Positions 5,108 to 6,256 of a stretch of 6,256 bases of DNA are shown one piece after another. The stretch covers positions 1 to 6,256 of the forward strand of contig CATKZA010000115.1 in assembly GCA_949841235.1 (NCBI GenBank), written 5' to 3'. Origin of the DNA: an uncultured Clostridiaceae bacterium. GTDB lineage: Bacteria > Bacillota > Clostridia > Lachnospirales > Lachnospiraceae. How positions within the stretch are numbered: position 1 is the first letter of the stretch; every line of letters starts with the position of its first letter. A model generated the notes under the pieces. That model was not told where the DNA came from, did no database searches, and saw nothing but the letters and a program-made list of their open reading frames with translations. The position numbers were made by a program, and so were the translations under genes.

Positions 5108-6046
5108 TCAAAAATCACTTTTTACAAAATCCTCGTAAACCGGTGGATTGTCGGAAAGCCCATACTTTTTTACCTTTTCCACCAGAACATCGTAAGTATC
5201 CTTGGTAATATCAAGATCTTTATAGGAAATCCACTGTAGGGAAATATCCAAAACTTCATCTTTCTGGTTCAGGTACTCTTTCGCCACTTTTTTCGCTTTT
5301 TCCTCGTCCAGTCCTGCACCCGTCGCTTTGTAACTTTGCACAAAACTTTTTGCTTCATCCGGATGGGCTTCGATAAAAGCATCGGTAAGCACCAGTCCGC
5401 AGCAGAGAGAATCTTCCCAGAGTTCCTCCGATGAATATAACACCTTGCCAACACCAAGGGATACGCCCATCGCCCCGAAAGGTTCTGCCACACAGTAACC
5501 ATCAATCGTGCCGCTCGCCAGAGCAGAGGGCATTTCGGTCGGAGCCAACTCCGTGACATTAATATCATCCATGGTCAGTTTTCCCTTTGCCAGCGCATCA
5601 TTTAGCAATATATTATGGGAAGACTGGCGGTGTGGAATTGCAAATGTTTTTCCCTTTAAATCGCTGACATCCTTAATTTTATTGGATACAATCAGGACAT
5701 TTCCATCCTTATGGCCGAGAGCAACGGCCTTAATGCCAACTCCCTCCTGCTTTGACTTCATGGCAAGTTCGATCAGCACAGAAGCCCCATCGACCTTTCC
5801 GGAATTGAGTGCATCCAACAGTTCCGGCCAAGAACCATATTTTATAAGTTCTATTTTTATGCCGTCCTTTTCCTGAAGTTCATCCGCCTCCGCAAGCACC
5901 GCCAGGGAATGGGTAATCGGCAGGTATGCAATCTTAATTGTTTTCCCATCTCCTGTCTTATCCGTGCTGCCCTGTCTGCTTCCACACGCTGTAAGCGATA
6001 CAAGCATCACTACTACCATAAATAATGTAACTATCTTCTTTACCAT
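5108..6046 (-). CDS. ABC transporter substrate-binding lipoprotein, NitT/TauT/SsuA (NMT1-like) family
   Basis: This 312-residue protein is the extracellular solute-binding part of the importer encoded by the next two genes. The N-terminus is a lipoprotein signal: Lys3-Lys4, a hydrophobic stretch (about 5-18), then the lipobox LTAC with the lipidated cysteine at 21. The mature part begins after a short polar linker with IKIAYLPITHS (about 37-47), the family's first strand and ligand-facing loop. DLKGKTFAIP (129-138), SSHNILL (142-148) and EMPSALASGTIDGYCVAEPFGA (171-192, in pieces) are the second-lobe motifs typical of nitrate/sulfonate/bicarbonate/thiamine-precursor binders. Length is normal for the family. 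The start chosen is the ATG at 6046, because GGAAGG sits 9 bases upstream and the signal peptide begins there; a TTG nine codons earlier lacks a site. The ligand is unknown: the family binds nitrate, bicarbonate, alkanesulfonates, taurine, pyrimidine precursors and others. Gene context suggests an N- or S-containing small molecule. Confidence 0.95.
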   Translation of the reverse strand: MVKKIVTLFMVVVMLVSLTACGSRQGSTDKTGDGKTIKIAYLPITHSLAVLAEADELQEKDGIKIELIKYGSWPELLDALNSGKVDGASVLIELAMKSKQEGVGIKAVALGHKDGNVLIVSNKIKDVSDLKGKTFAIPHRQSSHNILLNDALAKGKLTMDDINVTELAPTEMPSALASGTIDGYCVAEPFGAMGVSLGVGKVLYSSEELWEDSLCCGLVLTDAFIEAHPDEAKSFVQSYKATGAGLDEEKAKKVAKEYLNQKDEVLDISLQWISYKDLDITKDTYDVLVEKVKKYGLSDNPPVYEDFVKSDF

Positions 6047-6055
6047 TTCTTTCTT

Positions 6056-6063
6056 CCTTCCTT
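6056..6063 (-). promoter_or_regulatory. Ribosome binding site deciding the start of the binding-protein gene
   Basis: On the minus strand this reads AAGGAAGG, followed by nine bases (AAGAAAGAA) and the ATG at 6046. It supports the start at the signal-peptide methionine over an in-frame TTG at 6073, which has no purine-rich site before it. Confidence 0.7.
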
Positions 6064-6086
6064 TTAAATTCAATATAGAGATTGTT

Positions 6087-6256
6087 TCAGCATTCTATAT
6101 GACTTTCTTCTATTTTCCGAAACACCTGCTCCAGCTCTTCCAATAAATCCCTACTGTTCTCAATCCCTACCGACAACCGCAGGGTACGGTCCGTAATGCC
6201 GTTCCGTTCCCGTATCTCCGACGGGACATCGGCATGGGTCTGGGTAACCGGATAGG
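6087..6256 (-). CDS. Cys/Met-metabolism PLP-dependent enzyme (cystathionine gamma-synthase / O-acetylhomoserine sulfhydrylase family), C-terminal fragment
   Basis: Only the last 55 codons and the TGA stop (6087-6089) lie in the window; the N-terminus and the catalytic lysine are beyond the right edge. The visible residues carry the C-terminal signature of trans-sulfuration enzymes: a TH near residue 6 of the fragment, then E-x-R-E-R-N-G-I-T-D, then the near-invariant RLSVGIE block with the substrate-carboxylate-binding Arg, and a closing amphipathic helix rich in Glu and Leu. Known family members are cytosolic and work on cysteine, homocysteine, cystathionine or O-acyl-homoserine. The fragment cannot separate gamma-synthase, beta/gamma-lyase, methionine gamma-lyase or sulfhydrylase. 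It ends 40 bases before the binding-protein gene on the same strand, with no terminator hairpin seen between them, so it is probably an earlier gene of the same operon. Family call is firm; specificity is open. Confidence 0.9.
   Translation of the reverse strand, partial: YPVTQTHADVPSEIRERNGITDRTLRLSVGIENSRDLLEELEQVFRKIEESHIEC

Noticed and set aside
6047..6073. TTG start giving the binding protein nine extra residues
   Set aside because: It has no ribosome site, and it would place a charged segment before a signal peptide that is complete from the ATG at 6046.

Overview
The window looks like part of an anaerobic Firmicutes (clostridial, perhaps Lachnospiraceae) genome. The reasons are strong purine-rich Shine-Dalgarno sites before almost every gene, an AT-rich Gram-positive intergenic region, a lipoprotein-type binding protein, and an anaerobic CO-dehydrogenase-family protein. 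Every gene I can support is on the minus strand, so the transcript reads from the right edge to the left.

Layout, in order of transcription. 6256-6087: the C-terminal end of a Cys/Met-metabolism PLP enzyme of the cystathionine gamma-synthase / O-acetylhomoserine sulfhydrylase family, cut by the window edge. 6046-5108, 5087-4326 and 4326-3553: a complete ABC importer of the nitrate/sulfonate/taurine (NitT/TauT/Ssu) type, made of a lipoprotein binding protein, a membrane permease and an ATPase. 3526-1439: a 695-residue protein with the scaffold of the anaerobic Ni-CO dehydrogenase catalytic subunit (CooS). 1416-235: a MalY/PatB-type PLP aminotransferase-fold C-S lyase. Gaps are 40, 20, -1, 26 and 22 bases, so these six genes are very probably one operon whose promoter lies to the right of the window. 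No convincing terminator follows the last gene. At 234-1 comes a short non-coding stretch with a perfect-consensus promoter (TTGACA, 17 bases, TATAAT). It reads into a possible 32-residue cysteine-rich small ORF.

The central point of interest is the CooS-like protein. It keeps the cysteines for the inter-subunit (D) and B Fe-S clusters and most active-site cluster ligands. However, the conserved cysteine of the DVQC motif is Asp (D404), and other residues important in CO chemistry appear changed. It also has a His-rich N-terminal extension. The family is known to include a deviant member, CooS-V of Carboxydothermus hydrogenoformans, which lacks one canonical cluster cysteine, carries an Fe-S-oxo hybrid cluster, does not turn over CO and slowly reduces hydroxylamine. 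The protein here is best viewed as a probable non-CO redox enzyme of that kind.

Working model (inference): the ABC importer brings in a small, probably anionic N/S-containing compound, the CooS-like enzyme carries out a reductive step on it, and the two PLP enzymes on either side handle the sulfur/amino-acid chemistry. The substrate cannot be read from the sequence.
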